Shown here: positions 37,201-45,207 of the stretch, in pieces
Layout: every line of letters begins with the position of its first letter
Numbering within the stretch: position 1 is the stretch's first letter
From: Sphingomonas sp.
GTDB taxonomy: Bacteria; Pseudomonadota; Alphaproteobacteria; Sphingomonadales; Sphingomonadaceae
DNA: 64,000 nt
NCBI RefSeq assembly: GCF_019749955.1
Contig: NZ_JAIEPC010000014.1
Span: 1-64,000, forward strand
Direction of reading: 5' to 3'
Notes under the pieces: model-generated
What the model was told of the DNA's origin: nothing
Databases searched by the model: none
The model's input: only the letters and a program-made list of their open reading frames with translations
Position numbers and translations under genes: made by a program

Positions 37201-40030
37201 CGGTGTCTCGGGCGAAGTCTATGCCGTCGCCACCACCTCCGACGCGCAGGGCAATGTCGCGCGCGCGACGCAATCGGTGTGGCTGGCGGGCGAAGACGAC
37301 TGGTGGTTCGGCGGCGACAATGGCGACCGGATGGACGTGATCCCCGAGCGCCAGACCTATAAGGCAGGCGAAACCGCCAAATTCCAGGTGCGCATGCCGT
37401 TCCGCAACGCCACCGCGCTGGTGACTGTCGAGCGCGAAGGCGTGTTGTCGCATTTCGTGACCGAGCTGTCGGGCGCCGATCCAGTGATCGAGGTCAAAAT
37501 GCCGTCGAGCTACGCGCCCGATGTGTTCGTGTCGGTGCTCGCGGTGCGCGGGCGGGTGCAGCCGGGATTTTGGGACTGGTTGAGCAATATCGGCGCTTGG
37601 CTGGGGATTAGTTCGAAGCCCGAACCCGCGCCCGAAGCGACCGCGCTCGTCGATCTGTCGAAGCCTGCGTACCGCATGGGCATCGCCAAGGTGAAGGTCG
37701 GTTGGGAAGGCCATCAGCTCGGCGTGACGGTGAAGGCCGACAAGGCGCGCTATGCCGCGCGTGATGTCGCGCAAGTCGATGTCGCGGTGACGCGCCCCGA
37801 CGGCAAGCCTGCCGCCAGCGCCGATGTCGCCTTTGTCGCGGTCGACAGCGCGCTCGATCAGATTGCGCCCAACGCCAGCACCGATGTGCTGACCGCGATG
37901 ATGGGCGAACGATCGCTCTCGGTGCTGACCGCGACCGCGCAGACGCAAGTCGTCGGCAAGCGCCATTTCGGCAAAAAGGCCGTCGTCGCCGGTGGTGACG
38001 GTGGCGAAGGCGGCAATGCGGCGCTCAACCGCGAGAATTTCCAGCCGGTTCTGCTGTGGAAAGGCCGCGTCGCGCTCGATGCCAAGGGGCATGCGCGGGT
38101 GCCGGTGCAGCTCAACGACGCGCTGACCGCGTTCCGGCTGGTCGCGGTCGCGACTGATGGCGCCCAGCTGTTCGGCAGTGGCGAAAGCGAAATCCGGTCG
38201 GCGCAGGACCTCAGCCTGTTCTCCGGCATTCCGCCAATCGTGCGCACCGGCGACCAGTTCGGCGCAGTATTCACGCTGCGCAATGGCTCGACCAAGCCGA
38301 TGACGGTGACGGCGACCGTCGCCGTCACCCCCGCCATCGCGACCGGTCGGCCGCTGACCGTTACGATCCCGGCGGGCGGTGCTGCGCCGGTGATGTGGAA
38401 CCTGACGGCGCCAGAGACGATCGGCTCGCTGCGCTGGCAGGTGCAGGCCAAGACCGCCGACGGCAAGGCCGCTGACCAGATCGGCGTCACCCAGCAGATT
38501 GTGCCCGCGGTGCCGATCGAGGTTTGGGCTTCCACCCTCGCGCGCGTCGGCAGCGGGCCGATCCCGATTGGCGCCCCCGCAGGCGCGCTGGCCGGGCGTG
38601 GCAGCGTCGAGATTCGCCTTGCCGACACGCTCGCGCCCCCGCTTGCCGGGGTGCGGAGTTATATGACGGCCTATCCGTATAATTGCTTCGAGCAGCGGCT
38701 GTCGCGGATCGTCGCGACGGGCGACACGGGCGGCTGGACGACGCTCGCGGGCGATATACCGACCTATCAGGCGCCCGACGGGCTGCTGCGCTATTGGCCG
38801 TCGGACAGCCTCGACGGGTCCGAAGCGCTGACCGCCTATGTCCTGGCGCTGACGAGCGACGCGGGCCTGCCGATCCCCGACGGCCCGCGTGCGAAGATGA
38901 TCGACGGGCTGAAGGCGGTGATCGACGGACGGCTGAACCACGAAAGCTATGGCGATGTCCGCCTGCGCCGGCTGGCTGCCTTTACCGCGCTCGCACGCGC
39001 GGGGGCAGCGACCCCGGCGATGCTCGGCCAGCTCCAGATCGTGCCGAAGGACATGCCGACTGCGCAGCTCGCCGATTATCTCGTCGCGATCGATCGCACG
39101 CCGGGGCTCGCCAATGCGCAGGCCTTGCGCGGCGCGGGCGAAGCGGTGCTGCGGACGCGGCTGGTGTATGAAGGCACCCGGCTCGATCTCAGCGATCAGT
39201 CGAATGCGGCGTGGTGGCTGATGTCATCGGGCGACGAAGGCGCGATCAAGGCGCTGATTGCGGTGCTGGGCAAGCCCGGCTGGCAGGACGAAGGCCCGAA
39301 GATGATGGTCGGCGTCGCGCTGCGCCAGCAACGCGGCCATTGGGATACGACTCCCGCCAATGCCTGGGGCACGATCGCCGCGCGCAAATTCGCGGCGCTT
39401 TATCCGGCAGAAGCGATTGCCGGGGTGACGACCGCCTCGCTCGGCAGCGCGACGCTCAGCCGCGGCTGGCCGCTTGCCGAACCGCAGCGGCTGCTGTCCT
39501 TCCCGCTGCCCGCCGCGCGCGTCCCATTGGTGCTGAGCCAGTCGGGCGGGGCGGGGCCATGGGCAATGGTGTCGGTGTCGGCCGCCGTGCCGCTCAAATC
39601 GGCGCTGTTTGCGGGCTATAAGATCGCGCGCAAGGTCGAGGTGGTGCAGGCGCGAAACGCCGGGCGCTACACGCGCGGCGACGTGATCAAGGTGACGATC
39701 ACCGTCGAGGCGTCGGCCGAGCGCAACTGGGTGGTGATCAGCGATCCGGTGCCCGCAGGCGCGACGATCCTTGGCGATCAGGCCAACCAGTCGAGCCTGC
39801 TCAACATCGGCGGCAGCGAGGGTGGCTATCCAAGCTATATCGAGCGCGGCGGGGCGACGTGGCGCGGCTATTTCGCGTGGTTGCCGCGCGGGACGACGAG
39901 CGTGACCTATTCGGTGCGGCTCAACGGCACCGGGCGCTTCAACCTGCCGCCGACGCATGTCGAGGCGATGTATTCGCCCGCGATCCATGCCGATCTGCCT
40001 AATGCGCCAGTGACGGTGGCGCCGCGCTGA
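34274..40030 (+). CDS. Alpha-2-macroglobulin family protein (bacterial A2M, YfhM-like)
   Basis: 1918 aa; bait/MG domains; thioester-type motif YPYNCFEQRLSR (CxEQ); gene immediately followed by pbpC. Confidence 0.94.
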   Translation: MKLAVRFALLALAFAPLAASADSSPQVVMATPGVGGGAIERFTVRFSAPIVALGDPRAAAPFKVTCAVEGTGRWIDQQSWVHEFKAPLPGGTQCSFDLVEGLKTVAGVAVGGQQHFTVDAGGPVARAVLPGRYGSDVEEDQVFLVAANMPATRASVAANAYCAVDGIGEKIPVDVLGDDLPAKLLGELGTDDYRTSSFLEEAGLPASLPKDLAARKAALASVTALKCRRPLPPGRDMALVWSGQIAGAGDKLAGADQRFDFTVRKPFTARFECSRVNPQAGCSPVEKAYVRFTAPIPMALAKQIRIETPDGKSIAPKFGSDGDRGDVRTEATTSDIAFASPLPPATKARLILPAGIKDESGRPLVNAARFPLDIRFDEAPPLVKFAASFGILEAKQGGMLPVTVRNIEPELAGRNLTIGGQSLRVEGSDGDIARWLRLVDDADDYKSHDEQRGGETVTINDTGSESILGAGQGTALKVGLPGKGKDFEVVGVPLAKPGFYVVEMASPQLGAALLGRKAPRYVASAALVTNLSVHFKWGRGASLAWVTTLDGAKPVGGADIRVTDSCNGKTLVSGRTDAKGAIIFTKGLPDPETYGSCPEDGSGAHPLMVSARKDGDFSFTLTDWGEGIRPYDFDLPYGYEAKGDIFHTVFDRALVRQGETIHMKHILRSPVAAGFQFAGGFTGTLHLQHRGSDTSFDLPLTIDASGIGESAWAAPQGAPMGDYDVQVMRGEETISSGQSFKVDEYRLPTMRATVSGPKEAAVRPKSLPLDLFVGFLSGGGASNLPVDLRIGWFGGVSAPDGYEGYNFGGKALTEGVKPLNGDGEDEESPLPPTQTLPVKLGGDGTAHQSVEIPQSLDGAANMRVEMDYQDANGETLTASRSIAIYPSAVQLGVKTDGWLMKADDLRLRFVALDTDGKPIKGQAISVALYSREILTARRRLIGGFYAYDNQMKTTKLAAACSASTDAQGLATCKINPGVSGEVYAVATTSDAQGNVARATQSVWLAGEDDWWFGGDNGDRMDVIPERQTYKAGETAKFQVRMPFRNATALVTVEREGVLSHFVTELSGADPVIEVKMPSSYAPDVFVSVLAVRGRVQPGFWDWLSNIGAWLGISSKPEPAPEATALVDLSKPAYRMGIAKVKVGWEGHQLGVTVKADKARYAARDVAQVDVAVTRPDGKPAASADVAFVAVDSALDQIAPNASTDVLTAMMGERSLSVLTATAQTQVVGKRHFGKKAVVAGGDGGEGGNAALNRENFQPVLLWKGRVALDAKGHARVPVQLNDALTAFRLVAVATDGAQLFGSGESEIRSAQDLSLFSGIPPIVRTGDQFGAVFTLRNGSTKPMTVTATVAVTPAIATGRPLTVTIPAGGAAPVMWNLTAPETIGSLRWQVQAKTADGKAADQIGVTQQIVPAVPIEVWASTLARVGSGPIPIGAPAGALAGRGSVEIRLADTLAPPLAGVRSYMTAYPYNCFEQRLSRIVATGDTGGWTTLAGDIPTYQAPDGLLRYWPSDSLDGSEALTAYVLALTSDAGLPIPDGPRAKMIDGLKAVIDGRLNHESYGDVRLRRLAAFTALARAGAATPAMLGQLQIVPKDMPTAQLADYLVAIDRTPGLANAQALRGAGEAVLRTRLVYEGTRLDLSDQSNAAWWLMSSGDEGAIKALIAVLGKPGWQDEGPKMMVGVALRQQRGHWDTTPANAWGTIAARKFAALYPAEAIAGVTTASLGSATLSRGWPLAEPQRLLSFPLPAARVPLVLSQSGGAGPWAMVSVSAAVPLKSALFAGYKIARKVEVVQARNAGRYTRGDVIKVTITVEASAERNWVVISDPVPAGATILGDQANQSSLLNIGGSEGGYPSYIERGGATWRGYFAWLPRGTTSVTYSVRLNGTGRFNLPPTHVEAMYSPAIHADLPNAPVTVAPR

Positions 40031-40031
40031 A

Positions 40032-42164
40032 ATGGGCGGTGTTGTTGGGCGATGGCTGACCCCGGCGCGGCTGGCGATCGCTGCGCTGGTGTTGGCAGTG
40101 ATCAGCCTCGCCGGACTCGACCTCGCGACACGGCCGCCGCCGATGCCCGATTATGCGCAAGTGCGCCGCGCGTGGCAGCCATCCGAAGCGTGGCTCTATG
40201 ACCGAAACGGCGTGCTGATCGATTCGGCACGCGTCAATTTCGCAACGCGGCGGCTGGCGTGGACGCCAATTGACAAGGTCGCGCCGGTCACCCGCGACAC
40301 GATCCTCGGCGCCGAAGACAAGCGCTTTTACAGCCATGGCGGCGTCGACTGGCTCGCGATTGCGAGCGCGGCGCGCGACCGGATCGCCCAGCGACCGCGT
40401 GGCGGCGCGAGCACGCTGACAATGCAGCTCGCCGCCTATCTCGCGCCCGATCTCGACGCCCCCGGATCGCGCGGGTGGCGCGACAAGCTACGCCAGATGC
40501 GCGCGGCCTGGGCGATCGAGGCGCGGTGGAGCAAGGCGCAAATTCTTGAGGCCTATCTCAACCTCGCCGGGTTTCGCGGCGAGGCGCAAGGCGTGGGCGC
40601 GGCGGCGCTCGGGCTGTTTGGCAAGACCCCCGATGCCTTGTCGCGCGACGATTCGCTGCTGCTCGCCGCGCTGCTGCCCGATCCGCAGGCGCCCGCGCCA
40701 GCGATAGCGCGGCGCGTGTGCCGCTATGCGCGCACCAGCGATTGCGCGCGGTTCGAAAGCGGTGCGTGGGCCATGCTCGGGCCGCAGCGGCGGCTCGCGC
40801 TCGATCCCGGCCTCGCGCCGCATCTCGCGAGCCGGTTGCTCACCAAGCCCGGCCTGCGGATCACCTCGACGCTCGACGCGCGGATCCAGCGGCTGGCGAC
40901 GGTGGCGCTGACCCGCCAGCTCAAGGGCCTCGGCGGCAGCCGCGCGCGCGACGGCGCGGTCGTGGTGGTCGACAACGAGAGCGGCGAAGTCCGCGCCTAT
41001 GTCGGCGGCGTCGGCGGTGCGTCGACGGCGGCGCAAGTTGATGGCGCCAACAGCTATCGTCAGGCCGGATCGACGCTGAAGCCGTTCCTCTACGCGCAAG
41101 CGATCGAGCATGGTTATCTGACCCCCGCGTCGATCCTCGACGATTCGCCCGTCCAGCTAGACACCGCGAGCGGGCTTTATGTGCCGCAGAATTATGATCG
41201 CGATTTCAAAGGGCCGGTGTCGGCACGCACCGCGCTCGCCGGGTCGCTTAACGTACCGGCGGTGCGCACCTTGCTGTTGGTGGGCGTGGAGCCGTTTCGC
41301 GACCGGCTGTGGGATACCGGCTATCACGGGCTGGTCGAGGATGGCCAATATTATGGCTTTTCGCTGGCACTTGGCTCAGCCGAAGTCACGTTGCTTGAAC
41401 AGGTCGCTGCCTATCGCAGCCTTGCGCGGGGTGGTCGCTGGAGTCCGTTGCGGTTGACGCCCGACGCGCCGCTCGTGCCCGACAAAGCGATCACGACCCC
41501 GCAGACCGCTTGGCTGGTGAGCAATATGCTGAGCGATTCCAATGCCCGCGCGGTCACCTTCGGGCTCGACTCGGCGCTCAGCCTGCCCTTCTGGTCGGCG
41601 GTGAAGACCGGCACGTCAAAGGCACTGCGCGACAATTGGTGCATCGGCTTCACCCGGCGCTACACCGTCGGCGTCTGGGTCGGCAATCTGGAGGGCGACC
41701 CGATGCGCGCGGTGTCGGGCACGAGCGGCGCGGCACCGGTGTGGCGCGACGTGATGCGCGCGCTCGATCAGGGCGACGCGTCGGCACCACCGCCGCCACG
41801 GGGCATCGACACGCGGCGAATCGCCTTTGTCGACAAGATCGAGCAGCCACGGCTCGAATATTTCCTTACCGGCACCGCGCAGGCGCAGTTCGGCGCGGCG
41901 CCGGAAACCGCGCGGCGCCCGCGCATCACCAACCCGGTGTCGGGCAGCGTCTATGCGCTCGATCCCGACATCCCGATCGACCGCCAGCGCCTCGCCATCG
42001 GCGTGTCGGGGCAGGCATCGACGCACCGGCTGTGGCTCGACAAGCGCGATCTCGGCGCGGCAGACGCCCAACCGCTCGTCCTCGCTGGACCGGGGCGGCA
42101 CCTGATCCGGCTTGTCGATCTGGCCGGACATGTCGTCGATCAAGTCGCGTTCACGGTGCGCTGA
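40032..42164 (+). CDS. pbpC: Penicillin-binding protein 1C
   Basis: GT51 ILGAEDKRFYSHGGVDW...GGASTLTMQLAAYL; transpeptidase SYRQAGSTLKPFLYAQAIE, VKTGTSKALRDNW; BiPBP C-terminus. Confidence 0.95.
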   Translation: MGGVVGRWLTPARLAIAALVLAVISLAGLDLATRPPPMPDYAQVRRAWQPSEAWLYDRNGVLIDSARVNFATRRLAWTPIDKVAPVTRDTILGAEDKRFYSHGGVDWLAIASAARDRIAQRPRGGASTLTMQLAAYLAPDLDAPGSRGWRDKLRQMRAAWAIEARWSKAQILEAYLNLAGFRGEAQGVGAAALGLFGKTPDALSRDDSLLLAALLPDPQAPAPAIARRVCRYARTSDCARFESGAWAMLGPQRRLALDPGLAPHLASRLLTKPGLRITSTLDARIQRLATVALTRQLKGLGGSRARDGAVVVVDNESGEVRAYVGGVGGASTAAQVDGANSYRQAGSTLKPFLYAQAIEHGYLTPASILDDSPVQLDTASGLYVPQNYDRDFKGPVSARTALAGSLNVPAVRTLLLVGVEPFRDRLWDTGYHGLVEDGQYYGFSLALGSAEVTLLEQVAAYRSLARGGRWSPLRLTPDAPLVPDKAITTPQTAWLVSNMLSDSNARAVTFGLDSALSLPFWSAVKTGTSKALRDNWCIGFTRRYTVGVWVGNLEGDPMRAVSGTSGAAPVWRDVMRALDQGDASAPPPPRGIDTRRIAFVDKIEQPRLEYFLTGTAQAQFGAAPETARRPRITNPVSGSVYALDPDIPIDRQRLAIGVSGQASTHRLWLDKRDLGAADAQPLVLAGPGRHLIRLVDLAGHVVDQVAFTVR

Positions 42165-42168
42165 GACG

Positions 42169-42202
42169 CAAACGGCCCGGGAAATTGCCTCCCCGAGCCG
42201 CT
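42169..42202 (-). terminator. Terminator-like hairpin downstream of the RcnB-like gene
   Basis: Minus strand CGGCTCGGGGAGGCAATTTCCCGGGCCG followed by TTTG (one wobble pair). Confidence 0.5.
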
Positions 42203-42222
42203 CGCGCGCCTAGCCTATGGGC

Positions 42223-42729
42223 TTAGCGCCAGAAGCCGCGATAGACATCGATCACGACGCCGCGCCGGGTGTCGACGAGCAGGACATCGTCATAATGCCG
42301 CACCCAACGCTGGTAACCACGTGCGGGCGGCAGGCGATAGCGCCACGGATCGGCGATGAAGTAGCGCGGGCCATAATAGGCAGGCGCGATCCGCACGCCG
42401 CTGCGGAACGCATTATAGCGGAAGGGCGCGCGCCAGCCGCCGCGGGCATAGAGCCCCGCGTTGCGGTCGCGATAACCGCGCCAGTCGTCACGGCCCCAAG
42501 CCCGATCGCGGTCACGCCGGTCCTCGCGCAATTCCTGGCGCGCGTCGCGCACATCATCGCGTTCGTCACGGATGCGGCGCGGGTCGCCCGAGCGATAGGC
42601 CTGGTTGAGATCGCGCTGTTCTTCGCGGAGGTCGCGCTGGCTGCGGCGGACTTCGGCTTGCGACTGGGCCTGCGCCGCAACCGGAGTCGCGACCGCTGCC
42701 AGCAAGGTCAGAAGGATTATCTTACGCAT
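42223..42729 (-). CDS. RcnB family protein
   Basis: Signal peptide; Arg/Asp-rich region; C-terminal YFIADPWRYRLPPARGYQRWVRHYDDVLLVDTRRGVVIDVYRGFW. Confidence 0.9.
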   Translation of the reverse strand: MRKIILLTLLAAVATPVAAQAQSQAEVRRSQRDLREEQRDLNQAYRSGDPRRIRDERDDVRDARQELREDRRDRDRAWGRDDWRGYRDRNAGLYARGGWRAPFRYNAFRSGVRIAPAYYGPRYFIADPWRYRLPPARGYQRWVRHYDDVLLVDTRRGVVIDVYRGFWR

Positions 42730-42864
42730 GGTACAACTCCCATAGTCGGTCGGACAGCAACGCTTATGTCGCTGTCGGGATCCGATATGGCCGAGTCGGC
42801 CTGAATGCGCCGGGAACGGCTTGGTCAGCCGCCCGCAAGCGTTGTCACAAAATGTAACAGCGGA

Positions 42865-43356
42865 TTAGGGGCGCCCGCCGCCGCCGCCGCCACCGCCCGG
42901 TCCTTGCGGGTTCGCGCCCGCGCCGACCGCACCGATATTGCCGAACACGTCGCGGAAGAAGCTGTGCTTGCGCCCCAGCGTCGGCGTGATCTTGCTATAA
43001 GGCGTGATCGACGCGACCTGATCGACCCCTGTGCGATCGACGTTGCTCACCACGCCCTTGTCGTCAAAACGGATGCGCAGCACCGTCTGCACCTTGGGCT
43101 TGGGCAGATTATAGGCGAAATAGCGGGTGTCGCGCGAGACGTAGAACCATTCGCCTTCGTTGAACTGGCTGGTGAAGGTCGGCTTGCCGAGCACCTTCGC
43201 CACGGTCTGGCGATTGTCGACGCCGGGCTGGACCGAATTGACGAGATCGGGATCGATCACATAGCCCTGATGCCCGCGCAGCGGCGTGCAGCCGCCGGTC
43301 ATCGCCAGCGCGCCCATCGCTGCCACAAACGCCACTCGCGTCGAAATCAACCGCAT
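42865..43356 (-). CDS. bamE: Outer membrane protein assembly factor BamE (SmpA/OmlA)
   Basis: Lipobox MTGGCTPL; HQGYVIDPDLVNSVQPGVDNRQTVAKVLGKPTFTSQFNEGEWFYVSRDTRYFAYNLPKP; Gly-rich C-terminus. Confidence 0.9.
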   Translation of the reverse strand: MRLISTRVAFVAAMGALAMTGGCTPLRGHQGYVIDPDLVNSVQPGVDNRQTVAKVLGKPTFTSQFNEGEWFYVSRDTRYFAYNLPKPKVQTVLRIRFDDKGVVSNVDRTGVDQVASITPYSKITPTLGRKHSFFRDVFGNIGAVGAGANPQGPGGGGGGGGRP

Positions 43357-43489
43357 CCAGTTCCTCCAAGCAGGCGATCATCGCCGCTGCACGCCGCACA
43401 CGCATTGCATCACCAGCGCGCAGTCTCAATATGCCGGGGATCGGGCGCAAACAAGGCAGTTGGCAAGGCAGTTGGCAAGGCAGCATGGC

Positions 43490-44008
43490 ATGAAGCGATT
43501 TTTGGGCGGGATATTCGGCGGCGCGACCACCGACGACAGCGGGGTGGCGGCGCTTTACGCCGCGATTGTCGCGCGCGGGCGCGAGCCGCACTGGTATCTC
43601 GCGGGCGCGGTGCCCGATACGATGGACGGGCGGTTCGACATGATCGCCGCGATCCTGTCGTTGGTCTTGCTGCGGCTCGAGGCCGATCCGGCGGCGGCGC
43701 CGGCATCGGTCGCGCTGACCGAAACATTCATCGAAGACATGGACGCACAGTTGCGCCAGAGCGGCATCGGCGATGTCGGCTTGGGCAAATATGTCGGCCA
43801 GATGGTGAGCATGCTCGGCGGGCGACTCGGTGCCTATCGCGAGGGGCTGGCGGCAGGCGACCTGCGCACGCCGTTGCTGCGCAATCTTTATCGCGGGGTT
43901 GATCCGGGCGCGGCTGCGCTGAGGCATGTCGCCGAGGCACTGAGCGATTTCGCCGCGCGCCTCGCTGAACAGCCGAGCCCGGTGATCATTGCCGGCATGC
44001 TCGCGTGA
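43490..44008 (+). CDS. Ubiquinol-cytochrome c chaperone family protein (CBP3-like)
   Basis: ALYAAIVARGREPHWYLAGAVPDTMDGRFDMIAAILSLVLLRLE...FIEDMDAQLRQSGIGDVGLGKYVGQMVS. Confidence 0.92.
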   Translation: MKRFLGGIFGGATTDDSGVAALYAAIVARGREPHWYLAGAVPDTMDGRFDMIAAILSLVLLRLEADPAAAPASVALTETFIEDMDAQLRQSGIGDVGLGKYVGQMVSMLGGRLGAYREGLAAGDLRTPLLRNLYRGVDPGAAALRHVAEALSDFAARLAEQPSPVIIAGMLA

Positions 44009-44526
44009 CGCCCGAATTTTCGCGGCCCGAGCGCATCGACGCGATCGGCGCGCGACCGCGCAGCGTGGCCATCGAGGCCGATGCGAGCGAGCGTGCGGCG
44101 CTTGCAGTAAGATTCGGGCTGGTCAGCGTCGACCGGCTGACGGCGACGCTGTCGCTCCACGAAGAAACCAGCGGCATTGTCGTGACGGGCCAGGTCGAGG
44201 CCGATGTCGTGCAAGCCTGTGTCGTCACCGGCGCGCCGCTGACAACGCACGTCGATGAGGCCGTCGCGCTGCGTTTCGTGCCCGATGCTGAGGTGCCCGA
44301 CGGCGACGAGATCGAGCTGGCCGATGATGCGCTCGACACGATCCCCTATGCGGGCAGCGCGATCGATCTGGGCGAGGCAGCGGCGGAAACGATGGCGCTC
44401 GCGCTCGATCCCTTCCCGCGCGGACCGGAGGCAGCAGAATCGCTGCGCGCGGCGGGTGTGGTTGCCGAGGAGGAAGCGGGGCCGTTCGGTGCGCTGGCGG
44501 CGCTTAGGGACAAGCTGAAGCGCTAG
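44005..44526 (+). CDS. YceD/DUF177 family protein
   Basis: VVTGQVEADVVQACVVTGAPLTTHVDEAVALRFVP; C-terminal GPFGALAALRDKLKR. Confidence 0.9.
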   Translation: MTPEFSRPERIDAIGARPRSVAIEADASERAALAVRFGLVSVDRLTATLSLHEETSGIVVTGQVEADVVQACVVTGAPLTTHVDEAVALRFVPDAEVPDGDEIELADDALDTIPYAGSAIDLGEAAAETMALALDPFPRGPEAAESLRAAGVVAEEEAGPFGALAALRDKLKR

Positions 44527-44557
44527 AGCGAGTCATCGCTAAGTGGGCCACCCCGGC

Positions 44558-44634
44558 CCGTTAGTGTCGAGCGAAGTCGAGACACGCGTGGCGATGCTTG
44601 CGGCCTGTTTCTCGACTGCGCTCGAAACGAACGG
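44558..44634. repeat. Inverted pair of REP-like units
   Basis: CCGTTAGTGTCGAGCGAAGTCGAGACAC (44558-44585) and reverse complement of CCGTTCGTTTCGAGCGCAGTCGAGAAAC (44607-44634). Confidence 0.75.
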
Positions 44635-44655
44635 AGCATTGGGAGACAGCGGGCG

Positions 44656-45198
44656 TCAATCGGTATCCTCATCCGGCCCGAGTTCAGGGTCGAGATCGCG
44701 GGGACGGGTGAAGCGGGTGATCCGCGCGGCATCGGCGGCGGCCCAGCTGTCGACATCGAATTCGAGTTCGATCCGGCTGCCGGTCGGGAGCTTTTCATAC
44801 ACGGCGGCGCGCAAGGCATCGTCGGCGCGCTCGGGGACAAGCATCAGCACCAGATCCTCAAGCCCCGGATTATGCCCTGCCAGCAGCACATGATCGGCGC
44901 TATCGGGCTGCGTCTGGACGATTTCGAGCAAGGTCGCCGCCGATGCCAAATAAATGCGCCGCTCCCAGATCGGGTCGAGTGCGGCGCCAAGCCCGCGCTC
45001 GACCAGCGCGATCGTCCCGGCAACGCGCGCAGCGTCGGACGCGATGACGCGGTCGAAGCGCGCGCCTTCGGCCTTTAACGCGCGACCGATGGCGACGGCG
45101 GCCCGCTCGCCGCGGGCGTTGAGCACGCGGTCGAAATCGCGCTGGTCGCGGTCGCCATAGCCCGATTTGGCGTGGCGCAGCAGGGTCAGCCTTTTCAT
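44656..45198 (-). CDS. SixA-like phosphohistidine phosphatase (histidine phosphatase family)
   Basis: MKRLTLLRHAKSGYGDRDQRDFDRVLNARGERAA; LLAGHNPGLEDL. Confidence 0.92.
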   Translation of the reverse strand: MKRLTLLRHAKSGYGDRDQRDFDRVLNARGERAAVAIGRALKAEGARFDRVIASDAARVAGTIALVERGLGAALDPIWERRIYLASAATLLEIVQTQPDSADHVLLAGHNPGLEDLVLMLVPERADDALRAAVYEKLPTGSRIELEFDVDSWAAADAARITRFTRPRDLDPELGPDEDTD

Positions 45199-45207
45199 CG
45201 CCTCTCT

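Noticed and set aside
35579-38941. 1120-aa minus-strand ORF antisense to the alpha-2-macroglobulin gene
   Set aside because: Low-complexity His/Arg/Gly-rich translation typical of antisense frames in high-GC DNA; the plus-strand A2M is clearly the real gene.
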